DNA from: Anaerolinea sp.
Lineage (GTDB): Bacteria; Chloroflexota; Anaerolineae; Anaerolineales; Anaerolineaceae
Direction of reading: 5' to 3'
Assembly (NCBI GenBank): GCA_013824385.1
Contig: PNNU01000152.1
Coordinates: forward strand, 1 to 7,620
Length of the DNA: 7,620 nucleotides
The notes under the pieces were generated by a model. It had not been told where the DNA came from. It saw only the letters and a list, made by a program, of their open reading frames with translations, and did no database searches. Positions 1 through 6,087 of this stretch are shown piece after piece (the stretch's first letter is position 1; each line of letters opens with the position of its first letter). Both the position numbers and the translations under genes were made by a program.

Positions 1-971
1 GCAACATCGGCTATACCGCATCCGTCTGGAAAAGATCATCACTGGCTGCGTTTCGTCCGGTTGGTGAAGGAAAGAACCTATTCCTTTCTCCAAATGGAAA
101 GACAAGCGCATTTTCCGCGACAAAATTGACCACCGCACCTGTTGGATTTTTCAATCTGCACGGGGTGGAAGATGGAAGTGAGTGGTATGGCCAAAAAGAC
201 CCCTCTGATAAATTGAGCGGACCGGATTACCCCGTTGCTTTGAAACCTACGGATTTGGTAAAGAATTCCAATAGTCCACGGATTGTCTACAGCGAGGCTT
301 GTTATGGCGGACATATTTTTGGCAAGAAGGAAGAAGAATCCATTGCGCTGACCATGACTGGCATCGGTGTTTTGGCCATGATCGGATCTTCAACCATTGC
401 TTATGGGTCCATTAATACACCTTTGATCGGGGCTGACCTTATTGGTTACTTGATCTTGAAGAATCTGTCAGAAGGTCTCGCAATTGGCAATGCATTTATC
501 AAGGCTAAAGTCGATTTTGTGCGTGAAATGAACCGCCGCCAAGGTTACCTGGATGGCGAAGACCAGAAAACACTGATTTCTTTCATTCTTTATGGCGATC
601 CACTGATTGCTTATGATCCCTACCAGGGAGCAGCAAAGAACCTTGGACGTGAAGCCGCAGCACCAGTGGTGAAGACGATCTGCGACCGCACCAATTATGA
701 TGAAAAGAGTGCGACAGTGACACCAAAGATGGTTTCTACTGCTAAAGATCTGGTAAAAGACTATCTTCCTGGTATTGAATACGCTGAAGTGCGCATCCAA
801 AATCAACAGGCCAGAATGGTTTCAAGTGGAGGCAAGAGTGTCAGTCAACCCAAACGGGTGGTCGTGTCGTTCAGTAAGCAGATCAACTCAAATGAAAAAG
901 TGCATAAACATTTTGCCAAAGTAACGCTTGACCAACTTGGCCAGGTGTTGAAGGTGGCTGTAAGCCGGTAG
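1..971 (+). CDS. Clan CD cysteine peptidase, gingipain (C25)-like, 5'-truncated by the window edge
   Basis: The frame is open from base 3 to the TAG at 969-971, giving 322 visible residues; the true start lies to the left. The sequence shows a clan CD (caspase/gingipain fold) dyad. His53 of the visible part (codon 159-161) sits in FFNLHG after a hydrophobic strand, and Cys100 (codon 300-302) sits in IVYSEACYGG, matching the family pattern of strand-HG followed by strand-[DE]-A-C. A hydrophobic, glycine-rich stretch follows (GIGVLAMIGSSTIAYGS), and then FILYGDPL, which resembles the LGDP segment near the end of C25 catalytic domains. The last ~100 residues have no recognised motif and show no membrane anchor or sorting domain. 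By family knowledge it would be a secreted or cell-surface endopeptidase, but any signal peptide is outside the window. C25 is preferred over C11, C13 or C14 on the GDP segment; the substrate is unknown. A strong terminator follows directly, so the gene ends its transcript. Confidence 0.68.
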   Translation, partial: NIGYTASVWKRSSLAAFRPVGEGKNLFLSPNGKTSAFSATKLTTAPVGFFNLHGVEDGSEWYGQKDPSDKLSGPDYPVALKPTDLVKNSNSPRIVYSEACYGGHIFGKKEEESIALTMTGIGVLAMIGSSTIAYGSINTPLIGADLIGYLILKNLSEGLAIGNAFIKAKVDFVREMNRRQGYLDGEDQKTLISFILYGDPLIAYDPYQGAAKNLGREAAAPVVKTICDRTNYDEKSATVTPKMVSTAKDLVKDYLPGIEYAEVRIQNQQARMVSSGGKSVSQPKRVVVSFSKQINSNEKVHKHFAKVTLDQLGQVLKVAVSR

Positions 972-986
972 TAGAAGAGAGACAAT

Positions 987-1016
987 TAAAACCGCGGAAT
1001 CCAATCCGCGGTTTTA
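987..1016 (+). terminator. Rho-independent terminator of the peptidase gene
   Basis: A perfect inverted repeat with a 12-bp stem (TAAAACCGCGGA pairing with TCCGCGGTTTTA) and a 6-base loop (ATCCAA) lies 15 bases after the peptidase stop. The T run forms the 3' arm of the stem, and the A run on the 5' arm means it may also work on the minus strand. It separates the peptidase transcript from alaS. Confidence 0.85.
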
Positions 1017-1037
1017 TGTTTAAACCAAGTTATCGAA

Positions 1038-1043
1038 TATAAT
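1038..1043 (+). promoter_or_regulatory. Possible -10 box for alaS
   Basis: An exact TATAAT lies 41 bases upstream of the alaS ATG, just after the upstream terminator, where a promoter is needed. The hexamer 17 bases upstream (TATGTT, 1015-1020) is a poor -35 match and overlaps the terminator arm. The surrounding 50 bases are generally AT-rich, so a chance match is possible. The leader is too short for a T-box. Confidence 0.35.
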
Positions 1044-1084
1044 TCAATATTAGTCGTAAAATCTTATATAACCAGGTGAAATTC

Positions 1085-3835
1085 ATGCAAAAACCAAAGA
1101 CCGGCGCAGAGATCAGACAATCCTTTAACGATTTCTTCATTTCAAAGGGGCATACCTTTGTACCTTCATCTTCACTGGTTCCGGGTGGAGATGCCACGCT
1201 GCTCTTTACCAATGCGGGCATGGTGCAATTCAAGGATGTATTTTTAGGTACAGATGACCGGCCTTATTCACGTGCTGTCAATTCTCAAAAATGTATGCGC
1301 GTAGCCGGAAAACACAACGATCTGGAAGATGTGGGCAAGGACGATTCGCATCACACCTTTTTTGAAATGTTGGGCAACTGGTCTTTTGGCGATTATTACA
1401 AAAAAGAAGCCATCTCATGGGCATGGGAACTACTCACCAAGGAATGGGGCATTGACCCAAGGTTCCTTTACACATCAGTATTCAAAGACGACAAAGGAAA
1501 TTTGCCCACGGATGAAGATGCAGCTAATTTCTGGAAAGAACAACCAGGCATGGACCCAAGCCATGTGCTGTTTTTTGGGCGTAAAGACAATTTCTGGGAA
1601 ATGGCAGAAACCGGTCCGTGCGGACCTTGCAGTGAGATTCACATGGATAAAGGTCCTGCCGCCTGTGACAAACAGGATGTGCCAGGGCACGTTTGCAGCG
1701 TCAACGGCGACTGCAAGCGTTATCTTGAAATTTGGAACCTGGTATTCATTCAGTACAACCGGGTGAGCCTGACCCAGTTTGATCCACTGCCTGCCACGCA
1801 TGTAGATACCGGCATGGGGCTGGACCGCATCGTCTCGATCATGCAAAACAAGAATTCCAACTACAGAACGGATTTGTTGTATCCATTGATCGATATGATC
1901 CGTTCATTGGCAAACAAGAATGTGGAAGAAATGGACGATAATTTCACGCCTTATCGTGTGATTGCAGACCACACTCGCGCGGTCACTTTCTTAATCGCGG
2001 ACGGCGTTGTGCCTGGTAACATGGGACGCAACTATATTTGCCGTATGATCATCCGCCGCGCGGCGCGCTTCGGTTCCAAGTTGGGCTTAACAGAACCCTT
2101 CCTCGCCAAGGTTGCAGAGGTAGTGATTAATAATTATGGCGAGGCTTATCCAGAACTCGAAAAAAATCGTGAAACCATAAAAAATACTATACATCGGGAA
2201 GAGGAACGTTTTGCTCGAACTATGGATATTGGATTAAATTTCTTGACAGATTTAATTGAAAATAGAAAAAATATTAACCTACCAATATTAGATGGAAAAA
2301 CATGTTTTGAATTGCTTGCAACACATGGAATTCCTTTTGAAGTTACACGCGATATATGTCAAGAACAGGGTATTGGTGTTGATGAAATCGGGTTTAAAGC
2401 TGCTATGGAAGAACACAAGCTGCAATCCGGCAGCGGCAAGGCCATGGGCAAAATGGGCGGCGAAAATGTGGAGCTGTTCAGCGCTGCATTGGAAAAGAGC
2501 AAAAATGCTAAAGAAATCGGAGCCAATGGCGTTGAATACAACCCGTACGAGTGGTTGAAGGTTGAAGGTAAAGTCATTGGCTTGTTCAGCGAAGGCGAAC
2601 AGATTTCTTCCGCGGCAACAGACACTGAAGTAGGCGTTTTGGTTCCACAAACCGGTTTTTATGTCGAAAGCGGCGGCCAGACGGGCGATACCGGCTGGAT
2701 TCAGGCTGCAGACGGCAGTTGGGAAGTTGAAGTTACGGAAGTCAAGAAAACGGCGACCGGGGTGATTATCCATTTTGGCATGGTCACCCGCGGAATAGTA
2801 AAAGTGGGCGACAAAGCAATTGTGATTGTTGACCAGCAGCGCCGCATGGATATTATGCGCAATCATACCGCCACGCATTTGCTGCACGCACAATTGCATA
2901 AAGTAATTGGCGAGCATGCGCGTCAGGCGGGTTCGCTGGTAGCTCCTGACCGGCTGCGCTTTGACTTTACACATCACGAAGCCATCCCGGCCGAGAAGCT
3001 GGATCAAATTGAAGCTGGCGTAAACCAGGCCATCCTCGAAGCGCACGAACTTTCAATCAAAACCAAGTCATTGGCTGAAGCCAAGGCTGAGGGTGCGATG
3101 GCGTTATTTGGCGAGAAATACGGCGAAATCGTGCGTACAGTGACGATTAATGCGGAGAATCCCATTTCGTATGAGTTGTGCGGCGGCACACACGTGAAAA
3201 ATACCGGCGATATCGGCACCTTTTTGATCCTAAATGAAAATAGTGCGGGATCGGGAATAAGGCGTATTGAAGCGGTTACTGGCAGAGAAGCTTATAATGA
3301 AATTAAAAAACGTAATAATGCACTAAAAAATATTCAAAATATTGTAAAGGGTTCAATTAGTGAATTGCCTTCAAAAGTATCATTGCTTCAAGATAATTTT
3401 GACGAAGAAAAGAAGAAAAGCTTTGAATATTTTTCTGATAAATCAAAACTAATCTTTGATAGCGTAGTTACAAAAGTTGAACAAGTTGACGAAACCAAAG
3501 TATTTTATACAGAATTTGAAAACACTCCAGAACAAGTTCAAAGAAGTGTAGGTGATTATTTTAAAGAAAAATATGGTAATGAAAATGCTGTTCTATACTC
3601 TGGTAGCGTAATTGATAATAATGTAGTTTCCATTATTTCTGCATCTGGTATTGCTGAACAAAACGGTATTGATGCTAATTTTATAGCAAAAAATATTGTT
3701 GCTCCTGTATTAGGAGGAAATGGTGGTGGAAGAAAATCTCAAGCACGTGCTGGTGGTAAAAATACTACTAAGATGCCAGATGCATATATCAAATTAAAAG
3801 ATTATGTAAGAAATCAAAAAATTAAAAAGTACTAA
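1085..3835 (+). CDS. alaS: Alanyl-tRNA synthetase (mosaic gene, foreign 3' end)
   Basis: This class II synthetase charges tRNA-Ala in the cytoplasm and edits mischarged Ser/Gly. The ATG at 1085 is chosen because AGGTGA (1074-1079) sits 5 bases upstream; the GTG at 1076 falls inside that site. The protein is 916 residues (E. coli 876). The aminoacylation core shows PSSSLVPGGDATLLFTNAGM (27-46), TGPCGPCSEIH (from 176), GMGLDRI (243-249) and IADHTRAVTFLIADG (from 293). A Cys/His insert (C194, H202, C204, C210) may bind metal. The editing site is HTATH (H594, H598) plus CGGTH (C699, H703). A helical linker and the C-terminal DHHA1/C-Ala domain follow, with GGNGGGRKSQARAGG from residue 877. Every catalytic element is present and the frame is unbroken, so it should be functional. 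The oddity is composition: about 358-439 and about 716-916 are encoded by AT-rich DNA (20-40% GC) against 55-60% in the rest. The C-terminal residues also differ from the two stranded tails downstream. Confidence 0.97.
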   Translation: MQKPKTGAEIRQSFNDFFISKGHTFVPSSSLVPGGDATLLFTNAGMVQFKDVFLGTDDRPYSRAVNSQKCMRVAGKHNDLEDVGKDDSHHTFFEMLGNWSFGDYYKKEAISWAWELLTKEWGIDPRFLYTSVFKDDKGNLPTDEDAANFWKEQPGMDPSHVLFFGRKDNFWEMAETGPCGPCSEIHMDKGPAACDKQDVPGHVCSVNGDCKRYLEIWNLVFIQYNRVSLTQFDPLPATHVDTGMGLDRIVSIMQNKNSNYRTDLLYPLIDMIRSLANKNVEEMDDNFTPYRVIADHTRAVTFLIADGVVPGNMGRNYICRMIIRRAARFGSKLGLTEPFLAKVAEVVINNYGEAYPELEKNRETIKNTIHREEERFARTMDIGLNFLTDLIENRKNINLPILDGKTCFELLATHGIPFEVTRDICQEQGIGVDEIGFKAAMEEHKLQSGSGKAMGKMGGENVELFSAALEKSKNAKEIGANGVEYNPYEWLKVEGKVIGLFSEGEQISSAATDTEVGVLVPQTGFYVESGGQTGDTGWIQAADGSWEVEVTEVKKTATGVIIHFGMVTRGIVKVGDKAIVIVDQQRRMDIMRNHTATHLLHAQLHKVIGEHARQAGSLVAPDRLRFDFTHHEAIPAEKLDQIEAGVNQAILEAHELSIKTKSLAEAKAEGAMALFGEKYGEIVRTVTINAENPISYELCGGTHVKNTGDIGTFLILNENSAGSGIRRIEAVTGREAYNEIKKRNNALKNIQNIVKGSISELPSKVSLLQDNFDEEKKKSFEYFSDKSKLIFDSVVTKVEQVDETKVFYTEFENTPEQVQRSVGDYFKEKYGNENAVLYSGSVIDNNVVSIISASGIAEQNGIDANFIAKNIVAPVLGGNGGGRKSQARAGGKNTTKMPDAYIKLKDYVRNQKIKKY
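2150..2400 (+). other. AT-rich recombinant patch inside alaS
   Basis: GC falls abruptly from about 60% (2041-2100) to 35%, 20%, 32% and 40% in the four 60-base blocks from 2161 to 2400, then rises to over 50%. The patch covers roughly residues 358-439, in the helical region after the aminoacylation core. Codons shift to A/T endings (aaa, ata, aat, tta). The frame is maintained. It looks like a homologous replacement from an AT-rich relative; edges are uncertain by about 30 bases. Confidence 0.6.
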
Positions 3836-3905
3836 ATTATTGGTTTTTTCAATAACTAAAAAAATAGTAAAAATTTCAAAATATCAAGAATTTACCTTTT
3901 ACGAC
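3230..3905 (+). other. AT-rich imported segment: alaS 3' end plus about 70 bp downstream
   Basis: Composition changes between about 3220 and 3295 and stays AT-rich through the stop and beyond. Sample 60-base blocks give 20% (3301-3360), 30% (3361-3420) and 17% GC (3841-3900), against 57% at 2881-2940. It then steps up to 53% in 3901-3960, exactly where a stranded alaS tail begins. The segment supplies the last ~200 residues of AlaS (linker and C-Ala domain) and the AT-rich spacer after the stop. Direct observation supports a junction at about 3905-3912; foreign origin is inferred. Confidence 0.7.
3837..3855 (+). terminator. Weak hairpin just after the working alaS stop
   Basis: TTATTG (3837-3842) pairs with CAATAA (3850-3855) around a GTTTTTT loop, two bases after the stop. 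The stem is only 6 bp and AT-rich, and an A run rather than a T run follows, so termination here is doubtful. The strong hairpin at 3999-4032 would catch read-through. Confidence 0.3.
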
Positions 3906-3907
3906 AT

Positions 3908-3979
3908 TGTGACAAAGACGCGTCCAAGCTTTCAGAGGCGTTGGATCAAGTGGGGCCGTTTGTAGAGTCGAAGTTGTAA
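3908..3979 (+). pseudogene. Stranded alaS 3' end, copy 1
   Basis: Codons 3914-3976 read KDASKLSEALDQVG then PFVESKL, followed by TAA (3977-3979). This is what an AlaS C-terminus usually looks like directly after its conserved Gly-rich GGGR..A..GGK motif. No start codon or ribosome site precedes it, and the upstream flank is unrelated AT-rich DNA, so it is not expressed. Local GC is about 53%, like the GC-rich parts of alaS. Upstream homology may extend to codons TGT-GAC at 3908-3913. A good terminator follows 19 bases after the stop, presumably the original alaS terminator. It is read as the displaced end of a former alaS after the AT-rich segment replaced it. Confidence 0.8.
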
Positions 3980-3998
3980 GGAGATAAATTAACCCTAG

Positions 3999-4032
3999 AC
4001 ACCGGGAATCTGCTCTTTTAGATTCCCGGTGT
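3999..4032 (+). terminator. Strong terminator behind stranded tail 1
   Basis: A perfect 12-bp stem (ACACCGGGAATC with GATTCCCGGTGT) encloses a 10-base loop and is followed by TTTATTTT. It probably belonged to the alaS copy that donated tail 1 and now terminates the hybrid alaS transcript. The next alaS tail begins about 8 bases after it. Confidence 0.87.
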
Positions 4033-4040
4033 TTTATTTT

Positions 4041-4115
4041 AGCGACGGCAAAGATGCCTCAAAATTGTCCGAGGCGTTGGATCAAGTGGGTCTGTTTGTG
4101 GAGAGCAAACTGTAA
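4041..4115 (+). pseudogene. Stranded alaS 3' end, copy 2
   Basis: Codons 4041-4112 read SDGKDASKLSEALDQVG then LFVESKL, followed by TAA (4113-4115). Over the 22 shared codons (stop included) it matches tail 1 except for one residue (Pro to Leu), but 12 codons differ in sequence and 11 of those changes are silent. It therefore comes from a different, long-diverged alaS allele rather than from a recent copy of tail 1. It has no start codon and directly follows the T run of the preceding terminator. It is probably the oldest layer: the end of the alaS that first occupied this locus, with its own hairpin downstream at 4176-4207. Confidence 0.8.
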
Positions 4116-4259
4116 GAAAAACAACCCACGAAAGTTTTCATAACTCTCATTGTAATAAATGAATTGTTTCAGACAAGAATCCGGAATCTATCATGATTTC
4201 GGATTTTAATTTATATTATGAATCATTGGTGATTTAATAATTACAGGAAATTTACACAT
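4116..4259. other. AT-rich leader region between the alaS tails and the ABC operon
   Basis: No coding region is visible. It contains a hairpin (4176-4207) and then an AT-rich stretch (TATATTATGAATC, TTTAATAATTA) that must hold the promoter of the ABC operon. No -35/-10 pair with good spacing stands out. An AGGAA (4245-4249) lies 10 bases before the ATPase ATG and is its likely ribosome site. Confidence 0.5.
4176..4207 (+). terminator. Imperfect terminator behind stranded tail 2
   Basis: AAGAATCCGGAATC pairs with GATTTCGGATTTT through a stem of about 13 bp that includes two G:T pairs and has a 6-base loop (TATCAT). The T run partly overlaps the 3' arm and continues into AATTTATA. It lies 60 bases after the stop of tail 2 and has a CCGGAATC core resembling the CCGGGAATC of the hairpin at 3999-4032. 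It may be the original alaS terminator or an attenuating structure before the ABC operon. Confidence 0.55.
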
Positions 4260-5270
4260 ATGACTGCAATCATTGGAATAGAACAACTCACAAAAGAGTT
4301 TAAAATTATCAGAAAAGATCCTGGGATAAAAGGAGCTATTAAATCCCTTTTCCGACCCAAATTCGAGAGAAAGCTGGCTGTGGATCACATTTCTTTCGAA
4401 GTTCAAACGGGTGAAATCGTCGGATATATTGGAGTTAATGGTGCCGGAAAATCCACCACAATAAAAATGCTTACCGGTATCTTATTGCCCACAAGCGGAA
4501 CGGTGAGCGTGCTTGGTAGGGACCCCTACCGGGAGCGGGTGGAAAATGCTAAAAACATTGGCGTTGTTTTTGGACAACGAACGCAGTTGTGGTGGGATCT
4601 GGCGTTCATTGAATCATTAAATCTGGTTGCCAGGATTTATGAAGTTCCTCAAACAAGGTATCGTCAATTGTTGGAACAATTCACAGATACTTTGGAATTG
4701 AAAGAGATTCTACACGTTCCAATCCGCAATATGTCGCTCGGACAAAAAATGCGTGCAGAGTTAGCTGCAACGCTAATTCATGAACCTCAAGTGGTCTATT
4801 TGGATGAGCCTACTATTGGACTTGACCTTATTGTCAAAGAACGGATTCGAAATTTTATCAAAGAACAAAACCAATTAAAAAATACTACAGTCATTTTGAC
4901 GACTCATGATCTTGGCGATATTGAAGAATTATGTTCTAGAGTGATCATAATTGATTCCGGAAAACTGATTTACGATGGTCCAATCAGCAAAATAAAAGAA
5001 CGATTCGGCAAATATCGCGAGATCACTTTTGAGCTCAAACAATCCACGAAGTCTATTGACCTCATCGAAGGATCAGAAGTCATTGCTTCTGAACCTGGTT
5101 ATCTAACGGTTCGTTTCGATCGCTCAATTTGCACTGCAAGCCAGGTGGCTTCTTCTTTGATGAGCCAGGTTGAGGTTAATGATTTTTCGTTATCCGAACC
5201 GGACCTGGCATCCGTGGTTAAGCAAATTTATAACGGTGCATTACACGAAGGCAGCATACCGATATCATGA
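4260..5270 (+). CDS. ABC-2-type exporter ATP-binding protein (COG4586 type)
   Basis: This 336-residue cytoplasmic ATPase would power export through the two permeases encoded next. Visible motifs in order are Walker A GVNGAGKST (58-66), the Q-loop region VFGQRTQLWWDL (103-114, Gln106 or Gln109), the signature NMSLGQKMR (157-165), Walker B VVYLDEP (178-184) with catalytic Glu183, the D-loop GLD (187-189) and the H-loop His216 in TTHD. The signature reads MSLGQ rather than LSGGQ, and VFGQRTQLWWD is a hallmark of the COG4586 subfamily, so this is family-typical and not decay. The N-terminal ~40 residues before the ABC core (IKSLFRPKFERK) are also usual there. A C-terminal ~100-residue regulatory region follows the ABC core. 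The substrate cannot be read from sequence; related trios have been linked to viologen resistance in a cyanobacterium, from memory and not shown here. Its stop overlaps the next start (ATGA, 5267-5270), which implies translational coupling. Confidence 0.93.
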   Translation: MTAIIGIEQLTKEFKIIRKDPGIKGAIKSLFRPKFERKLAVDHISFEVQTGEIVGYIGVNGAGKSTTIKMLTGILLPTSGTVSVLGRDPYRERVENAKNIGVVFGQRTQLWWDLAFIESLNLVARIYEVPQTRYRQLLEQFTDTLELKEILHVPIRNMSLGQKMRAELAATLIHEPQVVYLDEPTIGLDLIVKERIRNFIKEQNQLKNTTVILTTHDLGDIEELCSRVIIIDSGKLIYDGPISKIKERFGKYREITFELKQSTKSIDLIEGSEVIASEPGYLTVRFDRSICTASQVASSLMSQVEVNDFSLSEPDLASVVKQIYNGALHEGSIPIS

Positions 5271-6079
5271 TCACTAAGATACGCAGGTTATTTTCCATCT
5301 ACTCAGCCATAGCTGCCACCACAATAAAAGCCAGACTGGCTTACAACTTGTGGGTATGGGCTGATTTTTTCATCACACTGGGATCCATGGTTATTTTTGT
5401 CTATTTCTGGCGGGCGGTTTATGCGAACACGCCAGTTCTTGGTGGCTTGACCCTTAGCGATACCATCACCTATATCCTGCTTGCCCGGTTTCTATCCCCT
5501 TTAATTGATACGCGGATGATCTTTTCTTTTGGATTTATGATCCGCAACGGTCAGGTGGCTGTGGAATTGATCCGACCACTGGATATGCAATTTAGGTATT
5601 TGGTCGAGACACTTTCTGAAGTTGGAGTGTTTATCGTGCAGCGTATTCCCATCTTCCTGTTTGCATGGTTAGTATTGGGAATGCGGCTTCCGAAAGATCC
5701 AGGTTTGTGGATCGTTTTTGGTGTCACTTTATTACTAGGACAAATCGTCATCTTTCTATTCGACTGGACCTTTGCATGTATATCATTTTACACAACTGAA
5801 ACATGGGGGCTCAGCGTCGTTCGTGTTGGCGTGGGAGCTTTTTTCAGCGGCAGTCTTGTCCCATTATTGCTCATGCCTGTCTGGCTGCAAACGACCGCCG
5901 CCGCCATGCCTTTCGCACAAGCCATGGCGGTACCAATTTCATTCCTGAGTGGGATTTCAACACTGACGGATGCACCAAAACTTGTGTTGATCCAGTTGGT
6001 TTGGATCCTGGGACTGTTAATTATCTCGCGACTAGTTTTCAACGTTGCGATCAAGAGAATCACTGTACAGGGGGGATGA
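5267..6079 (+). CDS. ABC-2 family permease, first subunit (COG4587-like)
   Basis: This 270-residue inner-membrane protein starts inside the stop of the ATPase gene (ATGA overlap). Six hydrophobic segments are visible at roughly 30-52, 62-80, 118-138, 146-174, 187-207 and 238-258, the normal ABC-2 permease count. Between the second and third lies a cytoplasmic stretch with VELIRPLDMQFRYL. The second permease has a matching RPINPLFHLL stretch, so the two are paralogous halves that would form a heterodimeric pore. No binding protein is encoded nearby, consistent with an exporter. The COG4587 versus COG3694 assignment rests on gene order and length and is less certain than the ABC-2 call. Confidence 0.88.
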   Translation: MITKIRRLFSIYSAIAATTIKARLAYNLWVWADFFITLGSMVIFVYFWRAVYANTPVLGGLTLSDTITYILLARFLSPLIDTRMIFSFGFMIRNGQVAVELIRPLDMQFRYLVETLSEVGVFIVQRIPIFLFAWLVLGMRLPKDPGLWIVFGVTLLLGQIVIFLFDWTFACISFYTTETWGLSVVRVGVGAFFSGSLVPLLLMPVWLQTTAAAMPFAQAMAVPISFLSGISTLTDAPKLVLIQLVWILGLLIISRLVFNVAIKRITVQGG

Positions 6080-6087
6080 GGCTGGAT

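Noticed and set aside
1076..1084. GTG start for alaS nine bases upstream of the ATG
   Set aside because: The GTG lies inside AGGTGA, which is well placed as the ribosome site for ATG 1085; AlaS N-termini also normally begin just before the GAEIRQSF-like motif.
1017..1084. T-box or other riboswitch in front of alaS
   Set aside because: The leader is under 70 bases with no specifier-like stem or antiterminator pair.
2288..3046. 252-codon open frame on the minus strand inside alaS
   Set aside because: It is the shadow of strongly conserved alaS coding sequence and has no recognisable domain.
4164..4194. TTGTTT...TATCAT as promoter of the ABC operon
   Set aside because: The 19-base spacing is poor and the -10 match is the loop of the hairpin at 4176-4207; not convincing.
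3836..4259. Silent-cassette array like pilin or surface-protein variation systems
   Set aside because: The stranded tails are only about 22 codons, lack shared flanking repeats, and AlaS is not a variable surface protein; serial 3'-end replacement explains them better.
5803..6087. Extension of the second permease far upstream in an open frame
   Set aside because: The extension overlaps the first permease and encodes no membrane or family sequence; homology-like sequence starts at ATG 6088.
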